Program-made: the position numbers and the translations under genes
In this document: positions 1 through 10,490 of the stretch, in pieces
How positions within the stretch are numbered: the first letter of the stretch is position 1
Layout of the letters: each line of letters opens with the position of its first letter
Assembly (NCBI RefSeq): GCF_963576615.1
Contig: NC_088714.1
Span: forward strand, 43,866,072-43,930,071
Length of the DNA: 64,000 nt
DNA from: Watersipora subatra
Taxonomy: Eukaryota > Bryozoa > Gymnolaemata > Cheilostomatida > Watersiporidae
Reading direction: 5' to 3'
Notes under the pieces: generated by a model
Databases searched by the model: none
Told to the model about the DNA's origin: nothing
What the model saw: only the letters and a program-made list of their open reading frames with translations

Positions 1-1496
1 GAATTTTTCAACCATCACAGAAAACCAACAGGCTCCTCATGTGAATCAGAGAAAAATATGCACCCCCTCCAGCTAAGGTTATAAAATTTCATTCCTAAAA
101 AACATTTCCACATATTTTGAACCTACAACACAGCAGAGTAATACCAAATAACTGTGATGTGAATTTTGGTGCCAATCAACCTTTAAATACGCTGACTGAA
201 CTGGAGTTCAGTTGCAGCAATTTCTTATATCTCAAGGCAGAAAATAGTGCAGAACATGTTCACTTTGAAGATGTACATGCAACAACATATCACATGTACA
301 ATATTGACAGTGTACAGCCAAACCTTGACCATTGCTCACTTCGACCTACTTTGCATTTACCGAAGTACCGACTAATGACAATGACAAACACAAGGACCAA
401 CTTAATATTTGCAGCGAATCGACTCAAACTGACTAAACTACATCTAGCTATGCCCAGACTTCTAATCATACGACGAACAATTTGACCTAGACTACTTAGA
501 CGATACCGACTTTTTGTGACTCGGCCTTGCAGCTCCTGCAGGCCTGTTTTTGCTCCTTTTAACCTCCTTCCTAAACTAAGTATAACTCTATTCCACTCCA
601 ACAAGTTTTGCCTCTATCGCTCTAATTTCTATATGCACGCTCGTGATTATAAAAATAATAGTTGCCTATTTCAGCGCGTCAAATTTCAGCAAGAAATGCT
701 ATTGAGAAGAAGCATTTTGGGTAAAAACAGAAGCTTCCAAACTTATTTTAGCATGTAATTTTGATTCAATTGCGGAAGTAGGATTTGAAAAATTTCAAAG
801 TTTTTCGTATTGAGTACATGAAGTATCAAGTTTTGTAAGCATAAGATCTTTGGTAGGACCTCTCAGCACCAGTTTGTATAAAAAACTTGTAGATCAATCT
901 AATCGTAACTATTTCTAAATTAGTGACATCTTTCCTAGTATCAACAACAAGATTTTTGGCAATAGTCTGCACTTTCTAAAACTTATTTGGCCAAGATATG
1001 ACAACTCTAGTTCAAATGTGTACATGTATTTTAACTAATGAACGACTTTGTTTAGACATTATAAAATGATTTATTGGTATGGGTCTGCTGATTAGTGCAA
1101 TGCTAGTAGCTTCCATTTTTATATCCAATCCGAATCGGAGTGATACATCTCCTCGATGGTTAATGCCACAATATTAGGGTCAAAACCTTTTACAGAGGAA
1201 ACGGCAATGCTGCCGCAATAAAATTTATTGAAGTTCAACTATTGATGTGCAAAAGTAGCGAGTCCAAAAAACTTAATAACAGCGAATGATGTGATGGCTC
1301 CAAAATGGAAGGCACATCTATATATATATTTCTCAAAGTATGTCCGTGTGTCATGTCTGTCTGCATACCGGCTATAGCTATTATTAGAATAACGCAGCTG
1401 GACAACAATGCAGACATAATGTCATGGAGTACCGTCCTTAGAAGCCTAGCAGCTTACTGTAATTTTCCATTGGCAATGTGCCAGGCTAATAGCTTG
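1..1496. other. No gene recognised
   Basis: AT-rich sequence with scattered short open frames. None shows a recognisable domain, a convincing pair of splice sites or codon-like periodicity. No repeat was recognised. Confidence 0.5.
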
Positions 1497-1690
1497 AAAA
1501 TTACAATTGTTTGCCAAAGTTTTAAAATCTTTACAGTTGTTTTCATTTTTCTCTTAATTTATTTCAACTACACAAAACACTTCTCTCATGATATGTAGTT
1601 TGAAAGTTAAAATGGTAAATGTTGTTATATGTTAAATACAAATCAATTTTCTGTCTAGACTTTTTTATTACCCGAGCAACGCAGAGTAGT
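1497..1690 (-). repeat. Fragment of dispersed repeat family R
   Basis: On the minus strand this begins GCGTTGCTCGGGTAATAAAA, then has AACATATAACAACA, then ATATCATGAGAGAAGTGTTT. The same ordered blocks occur near 5.9-6.06 kb (minus), 6.38-6.6 kb (plus) and 58.86-59.1 kb (plus). This copy is truncated. The family is not identified. Confidence 0.7.
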
Positions 1691-1765
1691 ACAGCTACCC
1701 CCACCCTTCTACTTTTATCAGTAACTTTAGCTAGCGTAGCACAGCTAGTTAACTTATAAAGTAGA

Positions 1766-3587
1766 CCAGTGGTGAAATACACAGGTTATATAACAATTAC
1801 TGGCTCACTCGCATATTATATTCTAACTAAAGCTAGCCACAGAGGAATCAATCCATGCATTTGTGATTCGTTTGTTAACAATGGGAAGCTTTTAACATGA
1901 CATCGCAGACTATTTTTATGCGAATACGGAAGGAGTTGGCAACTGCCAAGCCATATGGTGATGAGTTTTCTGTTTCACAGTACAATTTATGGCTGTTAAC
2001 CAGTCAACAAGTTGATCAATCTGACTCCCTATCACTGTGTTTTTATAATGCGGTTAGTCCACAAGTTTGCACCACCCGCAAAATAGAAACGGCTCAAACC
2101 CGCAATTCGAGTGAGTTTTGATTGAGCATAAAAAGTTTTATCGAATATCCCATGATCGCAAAAGATGGAAACAACAATTGTGATGTGCAATAAAATGCCG
2201 CGCAAGCTGTTCCATTTAAGCATTTTCCACACTTCAGTCGTCCTTATTTCGAAAGCACGCTGCTAAGCGAGACAAAAGTGCTGCTATGACTTCCGATGTA
2301 GAATTCCATCTTTTTAACAAACCGGACTGTTAACACACAACATGCGAACTTCCATTGAAATTCTTATTGCACAACTCAACGTGCCTACACTTCCAAACGC
2401 ACATCTTCTTCACTAGAATAACATGGGGTCACTGTGAAGACTAATTCAAACAAATTTTCATACCAATTAAATTGGTTGAATCAATTTTATTCTCTGTAAA
2501 ACCAATTCTGCTAACAACTAGGTTTGCTACTACTAGTGTTGCTACCACTACTGCCTGTGGAGCCTGAATAATAGGTAAAAACGTATGAAGTAACCCACTG
2601 CCACTCCATTAAATAAAAACGTGCAGTACCGCTTCGGGTAAAACAACAGTTTAATGAAAAGATAACCATAAGACATAATTTTATGCGATGGCTAGATCTA
2701 TATTTTATTATATAGTGCTGATAAGTACGACTAATATATAATCATGTAAAACTAGACTCACCCCTCTCCAATACAATGCAATAGAGTAATAATAATCAAT
2801 TGGTTTCTGTTGAGTGGTGATACATTAAAGACTCGAATGGGAGAGTCATAAACACAATAAACCCCACATACAGATATCGTGATGAATGTATGGTCAAAGA
2901 ACTCACAGTAAACAGAATTAATGTTGCTGTCGTACTAAGAGGCGAGTACTCCTGATCAGACGAATAATATATTGATGGACCCAGTTCACTAAACGCCTCA
3001 CTGAAATGCCTTCAGTTCATCAATTAATCGTTTTCTGACAAACAAACCCATTTCCATACGCCAGCGAACCAGATCTCCAATCTTTGATGCATCAACACTT
3101 CATGGAAACTTACTGAAATGAATATCTACATGGTTCAAAGCACTTACCAAGTGTAAGTGATTATATGGCTACTGGTGTTCTATCAAGAAATATTTTATCA
3201 TTGACAAAAAGCTGTTTTCTTAAATTGTAAGCAATATCATGTACACAAACAAAACATTCTTTACAATCCAAATATTTGGTACAAAAGTGCCAGATAAGAA
3301 TTGAGGACACTAATACAGTAGTAAAACTTAACATGAACTTATTATTCAACACCAGAATTAAACGTCTCTGCTATTCTATATTTTACAAAGATGAAAATAT
3401 TTAGTCATGCTGTAAAACTTAGTAAACAACTACGATACTAACTGCTAGTTAGACATCAACCACCTCAAACTACCCATCATGCACTTCATCTCTTCTGCTG
3501 ACTTATTTGGTGTCGGTCGTTGCGTAAAACTTGTACTGCTGTAATGGTTTGGTGGCAGCATGACCTCTCTGAAGTGTTTTAATTTCA
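1766..3587. other. Gene-poor stretch with a diverged repeat near 2430-2610
   Basis: No gene recognised. About 2430-2610 resembles the repeat at 15.36-15.65 kb and 62.89-63.19 kb: it shares the block TTTTATTCTCTGTAAAACCA and a run of CTACTA/TTGCTA-like sequence, but lacks an intact exon-like unit. The rest is AT-rich with nothing recognised. Confidence 0.4.
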
Positions 3588-4327
3588 TCATAGCTTTTTA
3601 TTATGAGTTTTTAAATGGTAGTTCAAACCACTGCTTTGAGCAAAACATTTACTACACATCTCACACTGGTATGGCTTCACCCCGGTATGAGTTCTTATAT
3701 GAATTTTCAAAGAAGTTCTCTGTGAAAAGCTTTGGCTGCATGTCTCGCATTGATATGGTTTTTTTCCAGTGTGAGTTCTCAAATGATAATTCAATCCACT
3801 ACTTTGAGCAAAACCTTTGTTGCATATCCCACAACGATATGGTTTGTCTCCGGTATGAGTTCGTAAATGACTGTTCAAAGCAGTTCTCTGTGAAAAGCTA
3901 CGGTTACATATCTCACACTCATACGGTTTCTCTCCGGTATGTGTTCTCATATGGTTGCTCAACGAAAAGTTTTGCGAAAAGCACAGATCACATACTTCAC
4001 ATCGAAACGGTTTTTCGCCGGTATGAGTTCTCAAATGTTTATTCAAAGAAGAGCTGTGAGAAAAACATCGATTACATATTTCACACTCGTACGGTTTCTC
4101 TCCGGTGTGAGTTCTCATATGGTTGTTCAGGGAGAAGTTGTGTGCAAAGCGCTGAGTACATATCTCACATCTAAATGGTTTCTCCCCAGAGTGAGTTTTC
4201 AAATGCTTGCTCAGATAAGTGCTGTATGAGAAACGACGACTGCATATCTCACACTCATATGGCTTCTCTACAGGAGAGCATGTCTTTCCATGATGAGAAG
4301 CACTTGCTGTGGTTGTCGTTTGAGCCC
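3588..4327 (-). CDS. C2H2 zinc-finger protein, terminal exon (8 fingers)
   Basis: This exon encodes eight consecutive C2H2 fingers of canonical C-x2-C-x12-H-x3-H form, joined by TGEKPY/F-type linkers, and ends at TGA about six residues after the last finger. It has no in-frame ATG before the first finger. A TGA lies just upstream and a good acceptor (TTGTCATACAG) sits immediately before 4327, so this is an internal-to-terminal exon. Tandem TGEKP-linked fingers normally bind DNA in the nucleus, and a transcription-factor role is inferred from that. No KRAB, BTB or SCAN domain is visible. The linkers TGDKP, TGKKP and TGVKP between the later fingers are mild variants. The plus strand holds shadow frames here. 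The target and orthologue cannot be named. Confidence 0.9.
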
Positions 4328-4587
4328 CTGTATGACAATACAGTCACCAGTAAAACTCTAACAGTTATGAACTTTTAGGAAAAATGATCAAGACTCATAG
4401 TTGTATTGCTGAATTAACTTTAAAACTTCATTTAGCTCACCCTGTCCCCTATCGTTAGATAACTACAAATAGACAACTACACTAGCTAAACCTACAGGTC
4501 AAGGCAGCTGATGGATCAGGGTTATTTGCAATGCGAACAATGAGATGAAAAGATAGTGACTATATTGCACATGCTTCCTTGAGTAAC

Positions 4588-4692
4588 CATAAATCTTTCC
4601 ATAGTTTGTATCAGACAGGGAGGGAGAATGCGAACCTCTCCGGTGAGGATCCAAAGAAACATCATCAGACTCTAGTTCAGTTATTACTGCTG
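4588..4692 (-). CDS. Probable upstream coding exon of the zinc-finger gene
   Basis: The acceptor TCTATTTTTAG precedes an open frame rich in acidic residues and serine (AVITELESDDVSLDPHRRGS and following). The likely donor is TTTATG|GTTACT. It ends in phase 1, and the next exon at 4327 opens with two bases of a codon, so the two join in frame. No known domain is seen; this looks like the unstructured linker common N-terminal to finger arrays. The GTTACT donor is weak, so the exact 3' edge is uncertain. Earlier exons and the start codon were not found. Confidence 0.5.
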
Positions 4693-4924
4693 CTAAAAAT
4701 AGATAAAACTGCAAAGATGACAGAATGAATACAGCCATCAGAACCAAGCAAAAATATTATGTTTCATTGCCAAGGACTACGTTTGTAAGGTCCACTAATA
4801 GAACAGGTACCAGAAAGCACGCCAAAAGTACACAAGTTATTTCTGCATTATCAAATCTAAATTCTTTACAACTAATATTTCTGCCCTTTGTTGATATATA
4901 TTTTTTAATACTGTAATGATGTTA

Positions 4925-6060
4925 GTTATATATATAAATCTCGGTGCTTGTGTGTTAAAATGATAAAGTATAAGCAACAAAAAATCACCTTCATCTTGGA
5001 TTTGCACCCGTGACCTTCAAATCGCAAGTCTACTGTCAAGCGCATGTAATCACAAGGCTAAGCTGGTCTTGTCCATCCCATCGCTCTTACCATATACTGT
5101 ATAGCCTTTTCGCGATTGCACACGCTAAATGTGCATTTATTATTATTAATTAATGCAGTGTGCCCTCGGAGTACCGATGCCACTGTACAACGATTTTTCC
5201 ACCTTACAAAGTAAACATGGTGTTTTTCGTCCTCGCCATACGAAGACGAAAATTGTTTCGACTTTTTCCGCAATACGATATCAACAAAAAATTCCATCGA
5301 AATTAAAATTTGGCAGTTTGTGTGCTGATTACGTCGAAATAACAAATATACCGATATGCTATTCGCCAAAATCCATCTCACAATACCTAAAAAAATATGA
5401 TGCTCGCTCTTTATCTCAGTTCAGCATTATTCTCGTTATAGTGAAAATGAAATTGAAAAACATAGTTGATGAAATTTTAGCCGATGACAAAGTTGAAGTT
5501 TAGTAAAATACAGACTAAAACTTAGCTTCAAGTGTGTGTTTAGTAAGCTAAATTCATTTAAGTTAAATTCAAAGTCTATGTTATACGTCTGCCTCGAAGG
5601 TAAGAACTCCCCACGGTATGCACTGCATATAGTGTACATCTGCATTGTAATGTTACATTTTATTGCAGATCACAACCACTAAATACACTGTTACTGCATA
5701 GTAACCTTTTTTATATAGACACACTTCTATGCACTGATTGTTATTATTAATTTAACAAAGTCATTATTTGTATTATGTTTGTTTTCTCAGTTTGTATTAA
5801 TTATTACTAAATCTTTTTTTGTAACCATAGCAAAACAGACTTTATTTAGCCATTACTGGCTAATTATTTCACTTTTATATTTAAACACCTTTACAGTTGT
5901 TTTATTTTTCTGTTAACTCATTTCAACTACACAAAACACTTTGTTCATGATATGAAGCTTACAAGTTAAAATAGTAACTGCTGTTATTTGTTAAATAAAA
6001 TTAAATTTTTGCGTTACGACCTTTTTATTACCTAAGCAACGCCAGGCATTAATTTAGTGT
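4925..6060 (-). repeat. Dispersed repeat family R, near full-length copy
   Basis: Read on the minus strand, it starts near 6055 with AATGCCTGGCGTTGC, continues through the ATATCATGA block, and carries a long middle section near 5.15-5.5 kb that matches 59.5-59.76 kb. It ends with a tRNA-like segment (about 4985-5075: AGCTTAGCCTTGTGATTA as box A-like, GGGTGCAAATCC as box B-like). The copy at 58.85-59.96 kb has the same order in the opposite orientation. A 107-codon open frame at 5058-5381 lies in the middle section but is not open in the other copy. Confidence 0.7.
4985..5165 (-). repeat. tRNA-like (SINE-type) segment within repeat R
   Basis: On the minus strand there is a GCACATTTAGCGTGTGCA leader, then a box A-like AGCTTAGCCTTGTGATTA and, about 45 bases later, a box B-like GGGTGCAAATCC. 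The same leader and box arrangement recurs at 10.2-10.4 kb and 59.75-59.9 kb. This is a pol III promoter-like SINE module, not a functional tRNA, because no cloverleaf acceptor stem is evident. Confidence 0.65.
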
Positions 6061-6375
6061 ATATTATATATATTATTATATGTATATATATATGTACATA
6101 TGCATATATATATGCACATATATATGTGTATATATATGTATATATATACATATGCATATATATACATATATATATACATATATATATACACATATATATA
6201 TATATATACACACACACACATATGTGTATATATATACATATATATATACACAAACATATATATGTGTGTATATATATATATATACGTATATATATATGCA
6301 CATATATATATATGTATATATATAACGCTGGGCATTCAGCTAGTATATATATGTATACTGCATATGTATACACTT
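6057..6375. repeat. TA/CA-rich microsatellite
   Basis: About 300 bp of (TATATACA/CATATA)n lying exactly between two head-to-head copies of repeat R. The six frames that run open through it are artefacts of the TA/CA periodicity. Confidence 0.95.
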
Positions 6376-7180
6376 ATATATACTAGTTGAATGCCCGACG
6401 TTGCCAGGGTAATAAAAAAGTCGTTGGACAGAAAATTTAATTGTATTTAACATATACCAACATTTGCTATTCTAGCTTTCAAACTTCATATCATGAGAAA
6501 AGTGTTTTGTGTAGTTTAAATAAATTAAGAGAAAAAATAACAACAACTGTAAAGGTTTTTAAACTTCGTCAAACAACTGTAACATTCAAACTTCCTGTCA
6601 TGGAAAAAATGTCTTGTGCAAGTCAAAGAAATTAAATAAAAGTAAAACAACTATAAAAAGTTTAAATGTTAATGTGAAATAATTAGCGAGTAATAGCTAA
6701 ATTAAGTCTGTTTCACTACGATTACAATAAAAGATGATTCGGTAATGATACAATTAATACGAACTGAGAAAGCAAAATAAAGATCTTGAATATGTTGAAT
6801 TAATAATAGCACTTCTTGCATAGAAGTGTGTGTATAAAAAAGGTTACTGTTCCAGCAGAAGCTATCCATCAAAACTTTGAATACGACGATAGTGATACCT
6901 CTCGATACTAGTACAAATGTAAAAATGAGATATCGTACTGTATTTGTCTGACCGAACGGTGAGAAAATGTCGAGGCTCTTCTTACGGAGATAACACAATT
7001 GTCCGCGTGAAAAGAATTGGCCTTGACCGCGGATATAGCAATTGAACCTTACGAAAAATATTTTTAACAGGGTCATCGTAACGCATGGCTACATCAGTAA
7101 AATAATCAGCGTGCATTATAGCAGGAATAACAGACAGACATATTTTGAGAAATATATATAATGATATATATATGTGTGTG
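6376..7180 (+). repeat. Dispersed repeat family R, 0.8-kb copy
   Basis: It begins ACTAGTTGAATGCCCGACG, continues GGGTAATAAAAAAGTCG and the ATATCATGAGAAAAGTGTTT block, then a middle part (TTCCAGCAGAAGCTATCC, CTGACCGAACGG, TCCGCGTGAAAAG) shared with 9.84-10.04 kb and partly with 8.56-8.66 kb. It ends CAGACAGACATATTTTGAGA followed by TA repeats, like the tails at 16.46 kb and 59.92 kb. Confidence 0.65.
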
Positions 7181-8157
7181 GGAATGTTTGCAAGTGTTTG
7201 TAAGAATGTTTGTAAGTGTATGAACGCTTACTTGTAGAGTTGGTGCTCATAGGAGCATCGTCATTAACGTTCACTTCCTTCTTTATGGTCACTTTTTCTG
7301 GGAAACAAAAGCATGACATGGTGAACAAATGCGACAAAAAAATTAAAAGACGATCAATACCAAATGAAAAAGTTGCTTCCTATTGTTTGACACAACAACA
7401 AAAATGTATGGCACTAAGAGAATTTACAGTAGCAGGCTGATTATGGTGCCTTAAAAATTTCACAGCAGTCATTCTCAGAGTTGAATGTAACAATGCCAAA
7501 GCTAACATGAAGGAGATCTTGAAAGGGTATGTAACAAATCACATCAACGTTTTTCCTTATGTTATTTGTCAAGTATGAGAGCAGGACATTGTAAGCGTGT
7601 ACCATGTGAGCCTATTCTTACTTTTTTTGATAAACTATTTTCAGTAAGCTAAAAACTGACGTTATCCCTATGTTTAGTTCAGTAGTAAAAAAATTAGAGT
7701 AGTAAATAGAATGCTTCTGTTGGCCAGTGCTCGTGAACTTGTCCTAAATCTGAATTTTTGTAAAAAGGTTGGGTGATTACTGTTGTAACCAGCCAACCTT
7801 TCTGTGGAAAGTCTGATGACAATTTACTAAAATGAATTGCTAATTCATACCACAAAGTTCACCAGAAATGACATTCATTATCCTCAAGATGCTACTATCT
7901 GCCGAGTCATCATCTACATCAAGTCCAAAGTATCTACAATAATGGTATTCATGATTTGGGCTAAGACTATTTTAAACTTGTAACTATATTTCAAGTCACC
8001 TGAAAACAAAATAAACATCTCTATTCTGTTGTAATTTTCAAATGACTATATCATACATGAACATGTGTATATGTATATTTCAGTGTTCAACTTTTTGTCT
8101 TCAATGAAACGCTGTGTTCAGTTATAGCAATTAAAATCTAACAATGAATAATCCGCA
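7181..8157. other. No gene recognised
   Basis: Unremarkable AT-rich sequence. The short open frame at 7216-7440 has no recognisable motif or splice context. Confidence 0.4.
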
Positions 8158-8232
8158 TTGCAGAGGATTTGATCTCATAACCTACCGGTCCCAGAGCGAC
8201 AAGCTAACGTATTAAGCTACACAGGATACAAT
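8158..8232 (-). repeat. tRNA-like SINE fragment
   Basis: On the minus strand TGTGTAGCTTAATACGTTAG is box A-like, and GAGATCAAATCCTC, about 45 bases on, is box B-like. The spacing fits a tRNA-derived pol III promoter. It is degenerate, with no intact tRNA fold. Confidence 0.5.
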
Positions 8233-8424
8233 GAATTCATTGGGCAGATAATCATTATATGGGTTAAAATACGCATAGTGAGTCTGGGTTACACGCAACG
8301 GCAACGTTACGACAGCTTGCTCTCATGGCTTTTATTAGTACGTTTAGCAATATGTATATTAGCTTACTCAAATTAGCCAATGGCAACTACATTACCTGCC
8401 ACTGTTTATAAGCTATTTTTGATA

Positions 8425-8690
8425 CCCCCGCAATGTCAGGAATTCGGTTAGTATATATATATATATACTAGCCAAATGCCTGATGTTGCACGGGCATTTG
8501 GTTTGTATTCAGGTTGTATATGCCCGGCATATGGCATTCGGATAGTATATATACATGGGTTTCTAAAATGAGATATCGTACTGTCTCCATCTGACCGAAC
8601 GGAGAGAGAATGTTGAGGCTCTTCCTACAGAGAAAGTACAAATGTCCGCGTGAAAAGGTAATACATATGTCTGCGAATATATATACACTA
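8425..8690 (+). repeat. Partial repeat R copy between TA runs
   Basis: Contains TATATACTAGCCAAATGCC with GATGTTGCACGGGC, a second AATGCC-like end, then the CTGACCGAACGG, GAGGCTCTTCCTACAG and TCCGCGTGAAAAGG blocks shared with 6.95-7.01 kb. Rearranged and internally shortened. Confidence 0.55.
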
Positions 8691-8698
8691 CCTGCATA

Positions 8699-9312
8699 AC
8701 CCGTTCACGGGAACAGATTCGTATACAGAAAGAGGTTTATTGAGAGTTGTCTTTCATACTGTCAAACAACTCCAAATATGCTGTCTACAGAAATTGTTGC
8801 GCTGATCAGACTATGCATACACATATACAGTCATACATGTCAACAATGTTGGAAAGAACTATGGAAATCTGCAATGTGTTTTACAGCTAGTCTACATGCA
8901 TCAGTCTCAAACCACTCAAATTGGAGTTGTCCTGATTTTGTACAGAGAACTGATAATGAAATTGAAATTGCTAGGCAAACTAAAGTTCTTCAAACTGACA
9001 GTATTACCCGTCCACGGGAACAGTATCACGTACAGCAAGAGGTTTATTGAGAGTGGTCTTTCATACTGTAAAACAACTTCAAAGATGCAGTCTACTGAAA
9101 CTGTTGCGCTGATCAGACTATGTATGCACATATGCAGTCATACATGTCAAAAATGTTGGGGAGAACAACGGAAATCTGCAATGTGTTTTACAGCTAGTCT
9201 ACAATGCATCAGTCTCAAACCACTCAAATTGGAGTTGTCCTATTTTTGTACAGAGAACTGATAATCAAATTGACATTGCAAGACAAACTGAAATTCTTCA
9301 AACTGGCAGTAT
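8699..9312. repeat. 307-bp tandem duplication, two copies
   Basis: Copy 1 (about 8699-9005) and copy 2 (about 9006-9312) both start ACCCGT(T/C)CACGGGAACAG and run colinearly at high but imperfect identity to AACTG(A/G)CAGTAT. Both stay open over a shared stretch (ALIRLC..SHTCQ.CW..KSAM), but the frame is lost at different points, so coding is not supported. Confidence 0.8.
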
Positions 9313-9639
9313 CAAAAGATTTTGCATCTTTCAAGAAATTTTAACGAGATATTTTGCTATTGCACTGCTGAGTTATCGCCAGCATTTATTGAATGGAGAC
9401 TTCTACATACTTAAAACACTAATCATGGCTCACCAGTTCTTCGCCTATAACCTGTGTTTAGACATGGTATATACAAACAGCTTAGCAATAATGTGGTTGT
9501 GTTAATAAAATTTATTATCAGTAAAATTTACATGTATAACAGCACAGACAGTATGATGGTCAAGGCAGATACAGCATTCGCACCTTACAACAATAAAACA
9601 TAACGCCAACATGATAGACTTTTTGCCGAGCAAAAACTG

Positions 9640-10490
9640 CTGAGCAAGAACAACTATAAAAGTGTTTAGATGTAAATGTTAAATAATTAGCAAGTATTAA
9701 CTAAATTAAGTCTGTTTTGCTACGATTACAATAAAAGATGATTTAATAATGATACAATTAATGCGAACTGAGAAAACAAAATAAAAATCCTGAATATGTT
9801 AGATTAATAGTAACAACTCGTGCATAAAAGTGTGTGTGTGTATAAAAAAGGTTACTGTTCCAGCAGAAGCTATCCACTAAAACTTTTAATACGACGACAC
9901 TGGTACCTCTCGATACTGGCACAAATGTAAAAATGACATATCGGAATGTCTGTTTAGTAATTTGTCTGACCAAATAGAGAGAGAATGTACAGGCTATTCC
10001 TACTCGAGATAATACCATTGTCCGCGTGAAAAAAATTAGCATTTACTGATTTAGCAATCGAACCTTACGAAAAACAAAAATTAGAAGTGTAATGGCACAT
10101 TTAAAATTGAAATGGCACATTTAAAAATTACAAATTAAAAAATAATTATTAGTAGCAAAAAATTAGTTTTTAAACAGTTTCAAAACATAACGAATGCAAA
10201 AGGTAATATTAGTTAATAATCAAAAGTGCACATTTAGCATGTGCACACGGTATACAGTATATAATAAGAGTGATGGAATGCTAAGGACTGATTGGCTCAG
10301 TGGTTAAATGTGTGGTTTGAAACTTGCAGTTACAACCACTGTGAGTTCAAATCTATCATGAAGCAAGCTTTTCATTCCAATATTTTCGTAGCTATCACTA
10401 GACAGGCAAACATCTGAACAGGTGATAATAGACAATGACCAACTTAAAGATTTATATAGATATATCTATATGCCTATACATATCTGTGCG
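9640..10490 (+). repeat. Dispersed repeat family R, 5'-truncated copy
   Basis: Shares ATAATTAGCAAGTA..AACTAAATTAAGTCTG, CCAGCAGAAGCTATCC and TCCGCGTGAAAA with the 6.4-7.2 kb copy. It ends with a tRNA-like module at about 10230-10365 (TTGGCTCAGTGGTTAAATG as box A, GTGAGTTCAAATC as box B). Confidence 0.6.

Noticed and set aside
3560..4378. Plus-strand open frames of up to 204 codons
   Set aside because: They are the antisense shadow of the C2H2 exon; the Cys/His pattern and linkers are on the minus strand.
5153..5503. 116-codon plus-strand frame
   Set aside because: It lies wholly in repeat R and is not open in the related copy at 59.5 kb.
6032..6390. Six overlapping open frames rich in Tyr/Ile
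   Set aside because: Artefacts of a TA/CA microsatellite with no stop-forming words.
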